From: an uncultured Pelagibacteraceae bacterium
GTDB taxonomy: Bacteria > Pseudomonadota > Alphaproteobacteria > Pelagibacterales > Pelagibacteraceae
Assembly: GCA_902523615.1 (NCBI GenBank)
Contig: CABYZW010000002.1
Location: 34,808-98,807 of the forward strand
DNA: 64,000 nucleotides
Reading direction: 5' to 3'
The position numbers and the translations under genes were made by a program. This document shows positions 35,616 to 45,456 of this stretch, in pieces. The notes under the pieces were generated by a model, which was given only the letters and a program-made list of their open reading frames with translations, did no database searches and was not told where the DNA came from. The first letter of the stretch is position 1; every line of letters starts with the position of its first letter.

Positions 35616-36057
35616 AAAGGTTTTATTAGTTTTTTTTTCACTATTTCTTTTCTCAGTTGTAAATTCTGAAGAAATTTATTTATCCCTGAAAAAAAACAAG
35701 GTTAATGTCAGATACGGTCCCAGCTTTGACTCTCCCATAAAATTTATTTATAAAAAAATTAATTTACCTATAAAACAGATAGATAAAAAAGAAAATTTTA
35801 GGAGAGTAATTGATCTTAAAAATAATAGTGGCTGGATCCATATTTCACAGCTAAAAAAAGCAAATTCTTTAATTACCTTAAAAGATAAAATCTTGTTTAA
35901 GAAACCATCAAACTTTTCGAAACCTATTGTAAAATTAAATAGGGGAAGATTACTAATTGTCCACAAATTTGAAGGCGAATGGTGCAAAATCAAAACAGGA
36001 AAGTACTCAGGATGGATACGATACAACGATACTTGGGGAAAAATTAATTTTAATTAA
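35608..36057 (+). CDS. Periplasmic bacterial SH3-domain protein
   Basis: 149 aa. Signal peptide MFRKVLLVFFSLFLFSVVNS (cleavage near 20-21), then two SH3-like repeats: VNVRYGPSFDSPIKFIY...GWIHISQL and PIVKLNRGRLLIVHKFEGEWCKIKTGKYSGWIR. Such proteins bind cell-wall peptides or act as envelope scaffolds; this family is common in alphaproteobacteria with no assigned role. It overlaps the MoeB-like gene by 8 bp. Confidence 0.85.
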   Translation: MFRKVLLVFFSLFLFSVVNSEEIYLSLKKNKVNVRYGPSFDSPIKFIYKKINLPIKQIDKKENFRRVIDLKNNSGWIHISQLKKANSLITLKDKILFKKPSNFSKPIVKLNRGRLLIVHKFEGEWCKIKTGKYSGWIRYNDTWGKINFN

Positions 36058-36076
36058 AAAATTTTTAGATAAACAA

Positions 36077-36256
36077 TTATTCTTGTTGAGCACAAATATC
36101 TTTAACGATAGGGATGTTTGCACAATCATTGCACTTAGTTTTTTGCACAATACAACCATCATCAAGCACTTCAACATCGACAACCTTATCACACTTTGAG
36201 CAAGTTGAAGAAATTGTTAAACCGCATTTTTTACAATTATAATTTTGTGTAAGCAT
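36077..36256 (-). CDS. Small zinc-ribbon-like protein
   Basis: I prefer the ATG at 36256, giving 59 aa starting MLTQNYNCKKCG; the track start 18 codons earlier adds a hydrophobic stretch without family support. Eight cysteines are arranged C8-x2-C11, C19-x2-C22, C35, C42-x2-C45 and C55, suggesting one or two zinc sites. No known function. It is separated from DUF2061 by a 120-bp AT-rich spacer, so probably independently expressed. Confidence 0.65.
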   Translation of the reverse strand: MLTQNYNCKKCGLTISSTCSKCDKVVDVEVLDDGCIVQKTKCNDCANIPIVKDICAQQE

Positions 36257-36376
36257 TGAAAAGAAAGTAAATGTGAATAAAAAATATTCAACAAAAATCT
36301 TTGAGAACAATTATCATTAGCACAAATTTCACACAAAATCTTAATTATTTTGAAATTATTTTAAGAATTAATTAAT

Positions 36377-36616
36377 TTAGTTTTTACTTCTGCTAGCCCA
36401 CCATTTATCTAAAATAAAATACCAAATTGAGTTTGCAATTGGTTCAACGATAGCATCTGTTAATGCAACTGCAAAGGATACATCAGCTACTAACATTAAA
36501 ACAGTAATGGCTATAGCAAAATGACCTGCTGTATAAACAATAGTTCTTAATATCGAGCCTCTATTATTTTTGTAAATACTACCAGCAGCATTAAAAATAC
36601 CGTTTGTAAATTCCAT
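36377..36616 (-). CDS. DUF2061 membrane protein
   Basis: 79 aa with two hydrophobic segments. The pattern SILRTIVYTAGHFAIAITVLMLV...ALTDAIVEPIANSIWYFILDKWW matches DUF2061, a short membrane family often fused or adjacent to sulfate-assimilation genes; none is present here. The role of the family is unknown. Its start abuts the stop of the upstream oxygenase gene (shared base at 36616), so the two are likely one operon. Confidence 0.75.
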   Translation of the reverse strand: MEFTNGIFNAAGSIYKNNRGSILRTIVYTAGHFAIAITVLMLVADVSFAVALTDAIVEPIANSIWYFILDKWWASRSKN

Positions 36617-37212
36617 TAATCTTTAAAAGGACTCTCTAGAACACACGCTACTAGGTGAATTCTTGCTTGTTCCCCTCCATTAAAAAAATTGTGATATTTA
36701 GTATTATTTGTTATCCAAACTTTACCGTCCGCAGGAAGATGTTTTGCAACATTTTCAATAACCATAGAACAACCCTTATTAGTTATAATAGGCACGTGAA
36801 GTCTACACTCTGGGTCTTTATGCCAACTTAATGTTGATCTTGGTTCTTTTAATAAAAGTCTCACTCTTCCTAATTTGAACTTTTTTCTTAAAATTTCAAA
36901 AACTTCTTTAAAATAAGTTTTTTCAAACTCTGGAACTAACTGAGTATATTTTGACTCATCTATATCAACATCTCTTGACACTTCTTTGCCAGTATCATCA
37001 GCAATTGTCCAATATTTTCCTCTAATGTTATTTCCTTTTATAGAATTTTCATCATTAGGAATTTGATTTAATGGTATTGCACCAAAATGTGTAACTCCCG
37101 GGCTATTAAATTTTTTATTTTTTAAAATCTTATCCAGATCTGATTTTAATCTTGAAATATCAAAGCTTAAATCTGGGACCTCATAAAAATCTTCAAAATT
37201 ATTTGTTGTCAT
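36616..37212 (-). CDS. Aspartyl/asparaginyl beta-hydroxylase-like 2OG-Fe(II) oxygenase
   Basis: 198 aa. The double-stranded beta-helix iron site is readable as STLSWHKDPECRLHVPI (His-x-Asp) and a distal His in NTKYHNFFNGGEQARIHLVA, where Arg would bind 2-oxoglutarate. This is the arrangement of aspartyl beta-hydroxylase-like proteins. The substrate may be a protein side chain or a small molecule; not determinable here. It follows katG on the same strand by 22 bp and runs into DUF2061. Confidence 0.78.
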   Translation of the reverse strand: MTTNNFEDFYEVPDLSFDISRLKSDLDKILKNKKFNSPGVTHFGAIPLNQIPNDENSIKGNNIRGKYWTIADDTGKEVSRDVDIDESKYTQLVPEFEKTYFKEVFEILRKKFKLGRVRLLLKEPRSTLSWHKDPECRLHVPIITNKGCSMVIENVAKHLPADGKVWITNNTKYHNFFNGGEQARIHLVACVLESPFKD

Positions 37213-37234
37213 ATATATTTAATATTCAATCTAA

Positions 37235-39472
37235 TTAGTTTAACTTTAAGTCAAATCTATCTGCATTCATTACTTTTACCCATGCCGTTACGAAATCGTT
37301 AATAAATTTTTCTTCTGAATCGTCACAAGCATAAACTTCAGCCAAAGCTCTTAGTTGCGAATTTGATCCGAAGATAAGATCAACTCTAGTGCCTTTCCAT
37401 TTACTTTTTTTTGTTTTTCTATCCAATCCAATAAAGGTTTGTTCAGATTTATCAGTCTCTTTCCATGTCGTATTCATATCTAATAAATTTTTAAAATAAT
37501 CATTACTGAGTTCACCAGGTTTTTTTGTAAAAACTCCATGTTTCGATTTATCAAAATTAGTGTCCAAGACACGCATTCCACCAATTAGTACTGTCATTTC
37601 TGGTGCAGTTAGATCCATTAATTGAGCTTTATCAATTAATTTCTCCTCAGCAGATACAAATGATTTATCATTTCTTAAATAATTTCTAAAACCATCAGCT
37701 TGCGGCTCTAATAAACCAAAAGAATTAATGTCTGTTTGATTTTGTCTAGCGTCTCCTCTTCCAGGTGAAAATGGAACCTTTACCTTATAACCTGCTTTTT
37801 TTGCAGCCATTTCAACTCCAACACATCCTGCTAGAACAATTAAATCAGCCATTGAAACTGATTTTTTTTTATTATCAAATTGCTTTTTGATTTTTTTAAG
37901 TTCTGAAATAATCTTTGAAAGCCTAGATGGATTATTAACCTCCCAGTTTTTCTGAGGCTCTAACATTATTCTTGCGCCATTAGCTCCGCCTCTTTTATCT
38001 GAACCCCTAAAAGTGGATGCTGATGCCCATGCAGTAGAAACTAGATCTGAAATAGATATTTTTGATTTTAGTATTTTTGTTTTTAAATCATTTATATCTT
38101 TAGTTTTTAATTTATATTTTGGCTTATCTATTGGGTCTTGCCAAATTAATTGTTCTTTAGGAACATCACTACCAAGGTAACAAACTCTCGGACCCATATC
38201 TCTATGAGTTAATTTAAACCACGCTCTAGCAAATGCATCATGGAATTCTTTTGGGTTTTGGTGAAAATGTTTAGTAATGGGACCGTAACTAGGATCAACT
38301 TTCATTGATATATCTGTTGTTTGCATCATCGGAGGATGAAGCACACCTTTTTCATGTGCGTCTGGAACCATTTTTATTTTTTGACCATTTTTCTTTGGTG
38401 TCCATTGATGAGCGCCAGCTGGACTTTTTGTAAGCTCCCATTCATGACCATATAAACAGTCTAAATATCCCATATCCCACTTAATTGGATTTTGAGTCCA
38501 CGCACCTTCGATACCACTGCTTATTGCATCAATACCTTTTCCAGATTTATAGCCACTATTCCATCCCGTAGATTGATCTTGAATTCTTGAAGCTTCAGGA
38601 TCAGGACCTTTATAAGACTCTGGAGCTGCTCCATGAGATTTTCCAAAAGTATGGCCACCAGCAACCAACGCTGCTGTTTCATAATCGTTCATTGCCATTC
38701 TTCCAAATGTCTCTCTAATATCATGTGCAGCGAGTTTTGGATCCGGATTTGCATCTGGACCTTGTGGATTAACATATATTAAACCCATGTGCGAAGCTCC
38801 TAAAGGCTGTTCCAAATCTCTATTTCCACTGTATCTTTCTACACCCAACATTTCTTTTTCTGAACCCCAATAAATATCGTCCTCTGGCTCCCAGATGTCA
38901 GTTCTTCCTGCACCAAAACCAAAAGTTTTGAAACCCATTGAGTCTAAAGCTACGTTTCCAACTAAAATGAAAAGATCTGCCCATGAAATTTTACTTCCAT
39001 ATTTTTTCTTGATTGGCCATAAAAGTAATCTTGCTTTATCCAAATTAACGTTATCTGGCCAAGAATTTAAAGGCGCAAATCTTTGATTTCCTGTACCAGC
39101 ACCACCTCTTCCGTCACCAGTCCTATAAGTGCCTGCTGCATGCCATGCAAGTCTAATAAATAATGGACCATAATGACCATAATCAGCTGGCCACCATTCT
39201 TGTGAGTCTGTCATTAATTTTTTTAAATCTTTTTTCAAGCCATTATAATTTAGTTTTTTAAATTCTTTAGCATAACTAAATTTCTTATCCATAGGGTTAG
39301 ATAAATTAGAGTGCTGACTTAGAATTTTAAGATTTAAACTATTCGGCCAAAAATCTCTAACAGTTTGCCCTCTACCTGCTGAAAATTTTGCTGGAGTTCC
39401 TGTTCCAGTGAAAGGACATTTACTTAATTCATTAGACTTAAAAGATTTATTTTTGAAATTTTCAGTACTCAT
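37235..39472 (-). CDS. katG: Catalase-peroxidase
   Basis: 745 aa, both halves of KatG. Distal pocket [18 protein letters not shown] gives Arg, Trp and His; the Met-Tyr-Trp crosslink partners are in YVNPQGPD and RMAMNDYE; proximal His is in [13 protein letters not shown]-terminal CPFTG is typical. The enzyme destroys hydrogen peroxide. A 17-bp palindrome resembling an Irr box lies about 35-50 bp upstream and the Irr/Fur-type regulator gene is next, so iron- or peroxide-dependent control is likely. Confidence 0.97.
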   Translation of the reverse strand: MSTENFKNKSFKSNELSKCPFTGTGTPAKFSAGRGQTVRDFWPNSLNLKILSQHSNLSNPMDKKFSYAKEFKKLNYNGLKKDLKKLMTDSQEWWPADYGHYGPLFIRLAWHAAGTYRTGDGRGGAGTGNQRFAPLNSWPDNVNLDKARLLLWPIKKKYGSKISWADLFILVGNVALDSMGFKTFGFGAGRTDIWEPEDDIYWGSEKEMLGVERYSGNRDLEQPLGASHMGLIYVNPQGPDANPDPKLAAHDIRETFGRMAMNDYETAALVAGGHTFGKSHGAAPESYKGPDPEASRIQDQSTGWNSGYKSGKGIDAISSGIEGAWTQNPIKWDMGYLDCLYGHEWELTKSPAGAHQWTPKKNGQKIKMVPDAHEKGVLHPPMMQTTDISMKVDPSYGPITKHFHQNPKEFHDAFARAWFKLTHRDMGPRVCYLGSDVPKEQLIWQDPIDKPKYKLKTKDINDLKTKILKSKISISDLVSTAWASASTFRGSDKRGGANGARIMLEPQKNWEVNNPSRLSKIISELKKIKKQFDNKKKSVSMADLIVLAGCVGVEMAAKKAGYKVKVPFSPGRGDARQNQTDINSFGLLEPQADGFRNYLRNDKSFVSAEEKLIDKAQLMDLTAPEMTVLIGGMRVLDTNFDKSKHGVFTKKPGELSNDYFKNLLDMNTTWKETDKSEQTFIGLDRKTKKSKWKGTRVDLIFGSNSQLRALAEVYACDDSEEKFINDFVTAWVKVMNADRFDLKLN

Positions 39473-39506
39473 ATAGTTCCCCTAGGATTTTTTGATATTT
39501 TAGTAG

Positions 39507-39523
39507 TTTATAATGATTCTAAA
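39507..39523. promoter_or_regulatory. Irr-box-like palindrome upstream of katG
   Basis: TTTATAA-TGA-TTCTAAA matches the published alphaproteobacterial iron-control element consensus TTTAGAAnnnTTCTAAA at 13 of 14 specified bases. It is 35 bp before the katG start, next to the gene for an Irr-type regulator. A site in the adjacent irr-fabA spacer strengthens the case, but AT-rich DNA makes such matches easier by chance. Confidence 0.55.
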
Positions 39524-39565
39524 TAAGTGTCAATTGGTTAATAATGACGCTAATTGTTCTAAAAT

Positions 39566-39964
39566 TTAATCTTCAAGTTTAACTAGAACCTCAACTGACT
39601 TTATTTTCTTACCATTAATTTTCCTTTTTATGTTTATTGGTCCTACATCTGAATTTTCTAGATCAATTAGTTTTTCTTCCTTTAGGTCGTAAAAATGATG
39701 ATGATCTGTAATATTAGTGTCAAAATATGTCTGGTTTGAATTTATCGGTATTTGTTTTAAGTATCCTTTTTTTTCAAAAGCGTGAACTGTATTATAAATT
39801 GTTGCTAAAGAAATCTTATTATTAGCTCTATCTTTAATTTTTTTCTCTAGCTCATTAATTGTAAAATGAAATGTCTTTTCAGTATTAAAGAGTACCTCAC
39901 ATATTTGGAGCCTTTGTTTGGTGGGTCTTAAACCAGAATTTCTTAATTTTTCAATATATTTCAC
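39566..39964 (-). CDS. irr: Irr/Fur-family iron or peroxide regulator
   Basis: 132 aa Fur-superfamily protein. Winged helix: GLRPTKQRLQICEVLF and SLATIYNTVHAFEKKGYL. The metal/haem-region TYFDTNITDHHHFYD has the triple-His (HHH) string typical of Irr. It is slightly shorter than Irr in rhizobia. Irr represses or activates iron and haem genes when haem is low. It lies between katG (same strand) and the divergent fabA-fabB-fabI operon, a conserved irr-fab arrangement in alphaproteobacteria; Irr versus PerR activity cannot be proven here. Confidence 0.82.
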   Translation of the reverse strand: MKYIEKLRNSGLRPTKQRLQICEVLFNTEKTFHFTINELEKKIKDRANNKISLATIYNTVHAFEKKGYLKQIPINSNQTYFDTNITDHHHFYDLKEEKLIDLENSDVGPINIKRKINGKKIKSVEVLVKLED

Positions 39965-39982
39965 TATTTAACCATATTGTTA

Positions 39983-39999
39983 GTTATAATTATTCTAAA
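39983..39999. promoter_or_regulatory. Irr-box-like palindrome between irr and fabA
   Basis: GTTATAA-TTA-TTCTAAA matches TTTAGAAnnnTTCTAAA at 12 of 14 specified positions. It begins 18 bp upstream of the irr start in the 94-bp divergent spacer, suitable for autoregulation of irr and possibly control of fabA. Confidence 0.4.
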
Positions 40000-40058
40000 G
40001 TAGTATTATAATTATATTTATATAATGGTAAAATCAAGTAAATAAGGGTACTCAATTT

Positions 40059-40559
40059 ATGAAAAAAAACGCTTACTCTTATGACGAGCTTATTAATTGT
40101 GGCAATGGAAAGTTATTTGGCCCCGGGAACGCTAAATTACCTCTACCGCCAATGCTTATGTTTGATAGAATTACCGAAATTAATGATAACAAGGGTGATT
40201 TCAATAAAGGCTCGTTAAAGGCAGAATTAGATATTAGGGAAAATCTTTGGTTTTTTGATTGTCATTTTAAAGATGACCCTGTCATGCCTGGATGTCTTGG
40301 TCTTGATGCCATGTGGCAGTTAGTTGGTTTTTATCTTGGCTGGATTGGAAATCCAGGAAAGGGAAGAGCTTTAGGAGTTGGAACTGTAAAATTTACAGGC
40401 GAAGTTTTACAAAATATAAAATTGGTGAGATATAAAATAGATATGAAAAAAATTATGTCTCCTGGAGGCACCACTGTGGGTCTTGCAAATGGAGTAGTTT
40501 TAGCAGATGATAAAAAAATTTATTCAGCAGATAATTTAAAAGTGGGATTGTTTAAATAA
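40059..40559 (+). CDS. fabA: 3-hydroxydecanoyl-ACP dehydratase/isomerase
   Basis: 166 aa. The hotdog-fold active site [24 protein letters not shown] contains catalytic His and Asp as in FabA, and the preceding [15 protein letters not shown] is typical. FabA makes the cis-3-decenoyl-ACP needed for unsaturated fatty acids. The stop overlaps the fabB ATG, starting the fabA-fabB-fabI operon divergent from irr. Confidence 0.96.
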   Translation: MKKNAYSYDELINCGNGKLFGPGNAKLPLPPMLMFDRITEINDNKGDFNKGSLKAELDIRENLWFFDCHFKDDPVMPGCLGLDAMWQLVGFYLGWIGNPGKGRALGVGTVKFTGEVLQNIKLVRYKIDMKKIMSPGGTTVGLANGVVLADDKKIYSADNLKVGLFK

Positions 40560-41770
40560 TGAGAAGGGTAGTAATTACAGGGTTAGGAGTCGTATCTTGT
40601 TTAGGGAATAATCAAGAGGAAGTATATCAGTCTCTTTTAAACTCGAAATCAGGAATATCATTTAGTGAAGAATATAAAGAGCATAATCTAAAAAGCCACA
40701 TACATGGTAAGCCGAAAATTAAACTAGAGGATCACATAGATCGAAAAACTATTAGATTTATGGGCTCAGGCTCTGCTTATAATTATATTGCGATGAAAGA
40801 GGCTATTAAGGATTCAGGACTAGAAGAAAAAGAAGTAAGTAATTTTAAAACAGGAATTGTGATGGGTTCAGGAGGGCCTTCAATAGAAAATGTGATTTTA
40901 GCTGCGGATAAAACTAGAGCTAAAACTCCAAAAATGATGGGACCTTTCATTGTTCCAAGAACTATGGCTAGTACTGCATCAGCTACTCTTGCAGTGCCTT
41001 TTAAAATAAAAGGAACTAACTACACTATGAGTTCTGCCTGTGCAACAAGCGGTCATTGTATTGGAAACTCAATGGAGCTAATTCAAATGGGTAAACAGGA
41101 TATCGTTTTTGCTGGTGGCAGTGAGGAAATTCATTGGGCTATGACCGCGATGTTTGATGCGATGACTGCCCTATCATCAAAATATAATAATACACCTGAA
41201 ACAGCATCAAGGGCTTACGACAAAACGAGGGATGGGTTTGTAATTGCTGGAGGAGGAGGGGTTTTAGTGCTAGAAGAATATGAACATGCAAAAGCAAGAG
41301 GTGCTAAAATATATGCAGAATTGACAGGTTATGGAGCAACTTCAGATGGGTACGACATGGTGGCTCCATCTGGTGAAGGAGCTGTAAGGTGTATGAAAAT
41401 GGCTATGACAACAACTAAAAATAAAATTGATTATATTAATACTCACGGAACATCTACACCTGTGGGAGATATAACAGAATTAAATGCAGTTAAAGAGATA
41501 TTTGGAGATCAGGTGCCAAAAATTAGTTCCACTAAGTCTTTGTCTGGACATCCTTTGGGAGCCGCATCAGTACATGAAGCAATCTACTGTTTGATTATGA
41601 TGAAAAATAATTTCATTGCAGGATCAGCTAATATTAATGAAATAGATGATGAAGCTAAGAAGTTTCCTATAGTATGTAAAACTGAAACAGATGCAACTAT
41701 AAATACAGTTATGTCAAATAGTTTTGGTTTTGGTGGTACTAACGCAGCTTTAATTTTTGAAAAGGTTTAA
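40559..41770 (+). CDS. fabB: 3-oxoacyl-ACP synthase I
   Basis: 403 aa ketoacyl synthase. Catalytic Cys is in [15 protein letters not shown] (about residue 162), His in [12 protein letters not shown] (about 295) and the second His in [15 protein letters not shown] (about 330). Length and the pairing with fabA indicate FabB, which elongates unsaturated intermediates, rather than FabF. It follows fabA with a one-base overlap and precedes fabI by 2 bp. Confidence 0.95.
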   Translation: MRRVVITGLGVVSCLGNNQEEVYQSLLNSKSGISFSEEYKEHNLKSHIHGKPKIKLEDHIDRKTIRFMGSGSAYNYIAMKEAIKDSGLEEKEVSNFKTGIVMGSGGPSIENVILAADKTRAKTPKMMGPFIVPRTMASTASATLAVPFKIKGTNYTMSSACATSGHCIGNSMELIQMGKQDIVFAGGSEEIHWAMTAMFDAMTALSSKYNNTPETASRAYDKTRDGFVIAGGGGVLVLEEYEHAKARGAKIYAELTGYGATSDGYDMVAPSGEGAVRCMKMAMTTTKNKIDYINTHGTSTPVGDITELNAVKEIFGDQVPKISSTKSLSGHPLGAASVHEAIYCLIMMKNNFIAGSANINEIDDEAKKFPIVCKTETDATINTVMSNSFGFGGTNAALIFEKV

Positions 41771-41772
41771 TT

Positions 41773-42558
41773 ATGAGTTTAATGAAAGGTAAAAAGGGAT
41801 TGATTATGGGAGTTGCTAATGAGAGATCTATCGCTTGGGGTATTTCTCAAAAGCTAGCTGAAGCCGGTGCAGAGCTTTCATTTACCTACTTAGGAGATGC
41901 CTTAAAGAAAAGAGTTATACCTTTAGCCGAAAAATTGAATTCAAAAATTACATTTAGTTGTGATGTTGAAAAGAAGGAGGATATAACAAAATTATTTGAG
42001 AATGTTAAATCTCAATTAGGTAAAATTGATTTTGTAGTCCATGCAATAGCATTTTCAGATAAATCAGAGTTATCAGGAGAATATTTAAATACAACTAGAG
42101 AAAATTTTCTAAAAAGTATGTTAATTTCTTGTTTTTCATTTACTGAGATAGCAAAAGAAGCCTCTAAAGTAATGGAAGAGGGTGGTAGTTTAGTTACTCT
42201 TAGTTATGAAGCAAATAAAGCTATTCCTAATTATAATGTAATGGGCGTATGCAAAGCAGCTCTAGAGTCAAGTGTTAAGTATCTTGCAAGAGATTTGGGA
42301 GCTAGAGGCATGAGAGTAAATGCTATTAGTGCAGGTCCGATTAAAACGCTTGCAGCCTCAGCAATCGGTGATGCTAAATTCCTTTATAAGTGGAACGAGG
42401 ACCATTCTTTATTGAAAAGAAATGTTGATATACATGACGTAGGTAACTCAGCATTATATTTATTGAGCGACCTTGCAAATGGTGTTACTGGTGAAATTCA
42501 TTACGTAGATGCTGGATACAATAAAGTTGGAATGCCAGATCCTAAAAATATTACATAG
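41773..42558 (+). CDS. fabI: Enoyl-ACP reductase
   Basis: 261 aa SDR. N-terminal MKGKKGLIMGVANERSIAWGIS is the FabI NADH motif, DFVVHAIAFSDK follows, and the active site Tyr-x6-Lys appears as YEANKAIPNYNVMGVCKAAL with the Tyr/Lys pair near residues 156-163. It completes each elongation cycle. Third in the fab operon, with a 39-aa membrane ORF 20 bp downstream. Confidence 0.96.
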   Translation: MSLMKGKKGLIMGVANERSIAWGISQKLAEAGAELSFTYLGDALKKRVIPLAEKLNSKITFSCDVEKKEDITKLFENVKSQLGKIDFVVHAIAFSDKSELSGEYLNTTRENFLKSMLISCFSFTEIAKEASKVMEEGGSLVTLSYEANKAIPNYNVMGVCKAALESSVKYLARDLGARGMRVNAISAGPIKTLAASAIGDAKFLYKWNEDHSLLKRNVDIHDVGNSALYLLSDLANGVTGEIHYVDAGYNKVGMPDPKNIT

Positions 42559-42578
42559 ATATCGTTATAGAAATAATT

Positions 42579-42698
42579 ATGGAAATACTAATATTTTTAA
42601 TTTGTGCAGTATTTGTAGTTTACTATTTGTTTAGACCCACCTCTAAAAAAGAAAAAGATCAGTTTGACGATAAAAACAATTGGAGGGGTGGGTTTTAA
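42579..42698 (+). CDS. Small membrane protein, 39 aa
   Basis: Not in the ORF track. ATG at 42579 opens [20 protein letters not shown] followed by a charged tail [17 protein letters not shown] and TAA at 42696-42698. One N-terminal membrane helix with a cytoplasmic acidic/basic tail is likely. It follows fabI by 20 bp and its stop overlaps the convergent pnp stop by 4 bp, as real genes do here. The regular hydrophobic-then-polar organisation supports coding; family unknown. Confidence 0.6.
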   Translation: MEILIFLICAVFVVYYLFRPTSKKEKDQFDDKNNWRGGF

Positions 42699-44773
42699 AT
42701 TTGCTCAGCTGCTTGTTTCATAGAAAGTTTCACTTTGCCTCTATCAAATCCAATAACCTTAACTTTTACCTCATCACCTTCTTTGACAACATCAGTAACT
42801 TTAGCAACTCGTTTATCTGCTAGCTCAGATATATGAACAAGTCCATCTTGTTTTCCTAAGAAATTAACAAAAGCGCCAAATTCCATAATCTTCATAACTT
42901 TACCTGAATAAATTTTATTCAACTCAGCTTTCGCAGTAATATCCTTAATCATTTGCAGAGCAATATTTCTTGATTCTTCATCAGGAGCAGCAACTGTCAC
43001 AACGCCGTCATCATTTACATCAACCTTTGCACCTGATTTTTCAACAATTTCTCTAATAGTTGCGCCACCTTTTCCAATGACTGCAGCTATATCTTTTTTA
43101 TCAACATTTACTTTTTCCATTTTAGGTGTGTGTTTTCCAACATCATCTCTTGAAGCTGATAAGGCTTTATTCATTTCACCTAAAATGTGAATTCTTCCAT
43201 CTTTAGCTTGTTTTAAAGCTTGCTCCATAATTTCAAAAGTAATACCAGTAATTTTGATATCCATTTGAAGTGAGGTAATTCCATCTTTAGTTCCAGCAAC
43301 TTTAAAGTCCATATCCCCTAGATGATCTTCGTCACCTAAAATATCTGATAAGACACTAAAATCATCACCCTCTTTAATTAAACCCATTGCGATACCTGCA
43401 ACTGGTTCTTTTATCGGAACACCGGCATCCATTAATGCTAAAGATGCTCCACAAACAGTGGCCATTGAAGAAGATCCGTTTGACTCCGTAATCTCTGATA
43501 CAATTCTAAAAGTATATGGAAAAGCTTCTTTTGATGGGAGTGATGAATTAATTGCTCTCCAAGCTAGTTTACCATGTCCAATTTCACGCCTTCCAGTTCC
43601 AATTCTTCCAGTTTCACCAACTGAAAAAGGAGGAAAGTTGTAGTGTAGCATAAATCTTTCTCTATGTTGTCCATCCAAACTTTCTAATCTCTGCTCATCA
43701 TCAGAGGTTCCTAAAGTAGTAACAACTATTGCTTGAGTTTCACCTCTAGTAAATAATGCAGAGCCATGAGTTCTTGGCAAAACACCAACCTCACATGAAA
43801 TTGCTCTTACATCGGATAAACCTCTGCCATCTATTCTATTTTTATTTTTTAGAATATCAGTTCTTACAATTGATTTTTCTAAACTTTTTAATTGGCTATT
43901 TACATCAAGATCAGTGTAATTTTCATCTTCTTCGTAAAGTTTTTTAGCTTTATCAGTAATTTCTGAAATTTGATTTGATCTATCTTGTTTATCTATTGTT
44001 GCAAAAGCTTTTTTTAGATCATCTGTAAATGTAGCTTCAAGTTTTTTCTTAACTTCGGACAAGTCTTTTTTCTCAACAGTCCATTCTGGCTTTCCACACT
44101 CTTTAGCAAGTTCCTCTATCATTTCAATTACTGGACCAAAACCCTCGTGTCCAAATTTAACTGCATTCAACATTTCCTCTTCTGTTAAGCCATTTGCTTC
44201 AGACTCAACCATGAGCACGGCATCTTTAGTACCAGCTACAACTAAATCTAAACTTGAGTTCTCTAATTCAGCTTTTGATGGGTTAAGAATATACTTGCCA
44301 TCGACGAAACCTACTCTTGAAGCTCCCACAGGGCCCATAAAAGGCATACCTGAAATAGATAGTGCAGCTGATGAAGCAATGATTGCTAAAATATCTGGTT
44401 GGTTTTCTTTATCATATGAAATTACTGTTGGTAATAACTGTACTTCATTTTTAAATTCATCAGGAAACAAAGGTCTGATTGGTCTATCAATTAATCTTGA
44501 AATTAATGTTTCACTCTCAGTTGGTCTTGCCTCTCTTTTAAAATATCCACCTGGAATTTTTCCACCTGCGTAATATTTTTCTTGGTAGTTAACTGATAAA
44601 GGAAAATAGTCCATATCTGGATTTACTTTCTTTGCTCCTACTACTGTTGCTAAAATAACTGTCTCACCTGATGTTGCTATGATTGCTCCGTCTGCTTGTC
44701 TTGCTATTTTACCTGTTTCTAAACTTATTTTCTTTCCGGCTACTTCAATTTCCTTCTTATATACTTTAAACAT
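42695..44773 (-). CDS. pnp: Polyribonucleotide nucleotidyltransferase
   Basis: 692 aa. Two RNase PH domains (first about 1-220, second about 300-540 with [22 protein letters not shown] and [14 protein letters not shown]), then KH domain with [22 protein letters not shown] and a C-terminal S1 domain [28 protein letters not shown]. PNPase degrades RNA phosphorolytically within the degradosome. It ends the nusA-infB-rbfA-rpsO-pnp run. The 5' leader has an odd ACGAA-type repeat. Confidence 0.97.
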   Translation of the reverse strand: MFKVYKKEIEVAGKKISLETGKIARQADGAIIATSGETVILATVVGAKKVNPDMDYFPLSVNYQEKYYAGGKIPGGYFKREARPTESETLISRLIDRPIRPLFPDEFKNEVQLLPTVISYDKENQPDILAIIASSAALSISGMPFMGPVGASRVGFVDGKYILNPSKAELENSSLDLVVAGTKDAVLMVESEANGLTEEEMLNAVKFGHEGFGPVIEMIEELAKECGKPEWTVEKKDLSEVKKKLEATFTDDLKKAFATIDKQDRSNQISEITDKAKKLYEEDENYTDLDVNSQLKSLEKSIVRTDILKNKNRIDGRGLSDVRAISCEVGVLPRTHGSALFTRGETQAIVVTTLGTSDDEQRLESLDGQHRERFMLHYNFPPFSVGETGRIGTGRREIGHGKLAWRAINSSLPSKEAFPYTFRIVSEITESNGSSSMATVCGASLALMDAGVPIKEPVAGIAMGLIKEGDDFSVLSDILGDEDHLGDMDFKVAGTKDGITSLQMDIKITGITFEIMEQALKQAKDGRIHILGEMNKALSASRDDVGKHTPKMEKVNVDKKDIAAVIGKGGATIREIVEKSGAKVDVNDDGVVTVAAPDEESRNIALQMIKDITAKAELNKIYSGKVMKIMEFGAFVNFLGKQDGLVHISELADKRVAKVTDVVKEGDEVKVKVIGFDRGKVKLSMKQAAEQI

Positions 44774-44783
44774 TTCATTTCCA

Positions 44784-44805
44784 TTTCGTTTCGTTCGTTT
44801 CGTTC
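44784..44805 (-). repeat. GAACGAAAC repeat in the pnp leader
   Basis: The pnp leader on the minus strand reads GGAACGAAACGAACGAAACGAAA, a 9-bp-period repeat of about 2.5 units between the rpsO stop and the pnp ATG. It is purine/C rich, without T, hence unlikely to fold, and could be an S1-type ribosome loading segment. No stem-loop like the RNase III-cut hairpin of enteric pnp is obvious. Confidence 0.5.
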
Positions 44806-44827
44806 CATTCAGTTCTATCTTGATCTT

Positions 44828-45076
44828 TTATTTTCTTAAATTCAATCTCGACAGTACATTTTTGTAAGAATCCATTTTATTTTTTTTTAGGTATTCTAAC
44901 AATTTCTTTCTTTTATTTACCGCTCTTAGCAATCCAACTGAAGAATGTTTATCTTTTTTAAACTTCTTTATATGACTGGAAAGAGTTTCAATTTTATCCG
45001 TTAACAAAGCAATCTGAATCTCAGAGGATCCTGTGTCTTTATCATGTATTGCTAACTCTGATGCTTTTTTATTCAT
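44828..45076 (-). CDS. rpsO: 30S ribosomal protein S15
   Basis: 82 aa, a little shorter than the usual 88-89. DTGSSEIQIALLTDKIETLSSHIKKFKKDKHSSVGLLRAVNKRKKLLEYL is the S15 core that binds the 16S central domain. The missing residues are at the N-terminus, where other S15 proteins carry a few more. It is between rbfA (11 bp) and pnp (54 bp). Confidence 0.96.
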   Translation of the reverse strand: MNKKASELAIHDKDTGSSEIQIALLTDKIETLSSHIKKFKKDKHSSVGLLRAVNKRKKLLEYLKKNKMDSYKNVLSRLNLRK

Positions 45077-45087
45077 TTATCAATATC

Positions 45088-45456
45088 CTATTTATTTGTT
45101 TGTTTTATTAAGTTTTCTATTTTTTCTGCATATTCAAAAGACTCATCTTTTCTAAAAAGAATCTTTGGTAAAAATTTCATCGAAACTTTCTGAGACAAAA
45201 TTTTTCTTACTAAAAAAGAATATTCTTTTAAAATTTGGATTATTTCTTCAGCATTTTTTCCACCTAATGGCAAAACATATGCTTTTGCAATTTTCAAATC
45301 TTGACTCATTCTAACTTCTGTAACCGTTATAGTGTTAGTTTCTAAATTCGGAACCTTAGCCTCATTTCTTAAAAAAATCATGCTTAAAGACTGCTTTATC
45401 ATTTCTCCAACTCTAAGCTGTCTTTGTGAAATTGGTTTTCCTATTCTATCAGCCAT
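45088..45456 (-). CDS. rbfA: Ribosome-binding factor A
   Basis: 122 aa KH-like fold protein. RQLRVGEMIKQSLSMIF, TVTEVRMSQDLKIAKAYVLPLG and the C-terminal FLPKILFRKDESFEYAEKIENLI are diagnostic for RbfA, which helps 16S rRNA 5'-end maturation. It starts at the last base of infB (one-base overlap). The truB gene that usually follows is missing; rpsO is next. Confidence 0.95.
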   Translation of the reverse strand: MADRIGKPISQRQLRVGEMIKQSLSMIFLRNEAKVPNLETNTITVTEVRMSQDLKIAKAYVLPLGGKNAEEIIQILKEYSFLVRKILSQKVSMKFLPKILFRKDESFEYAEKIENLIKQTNK

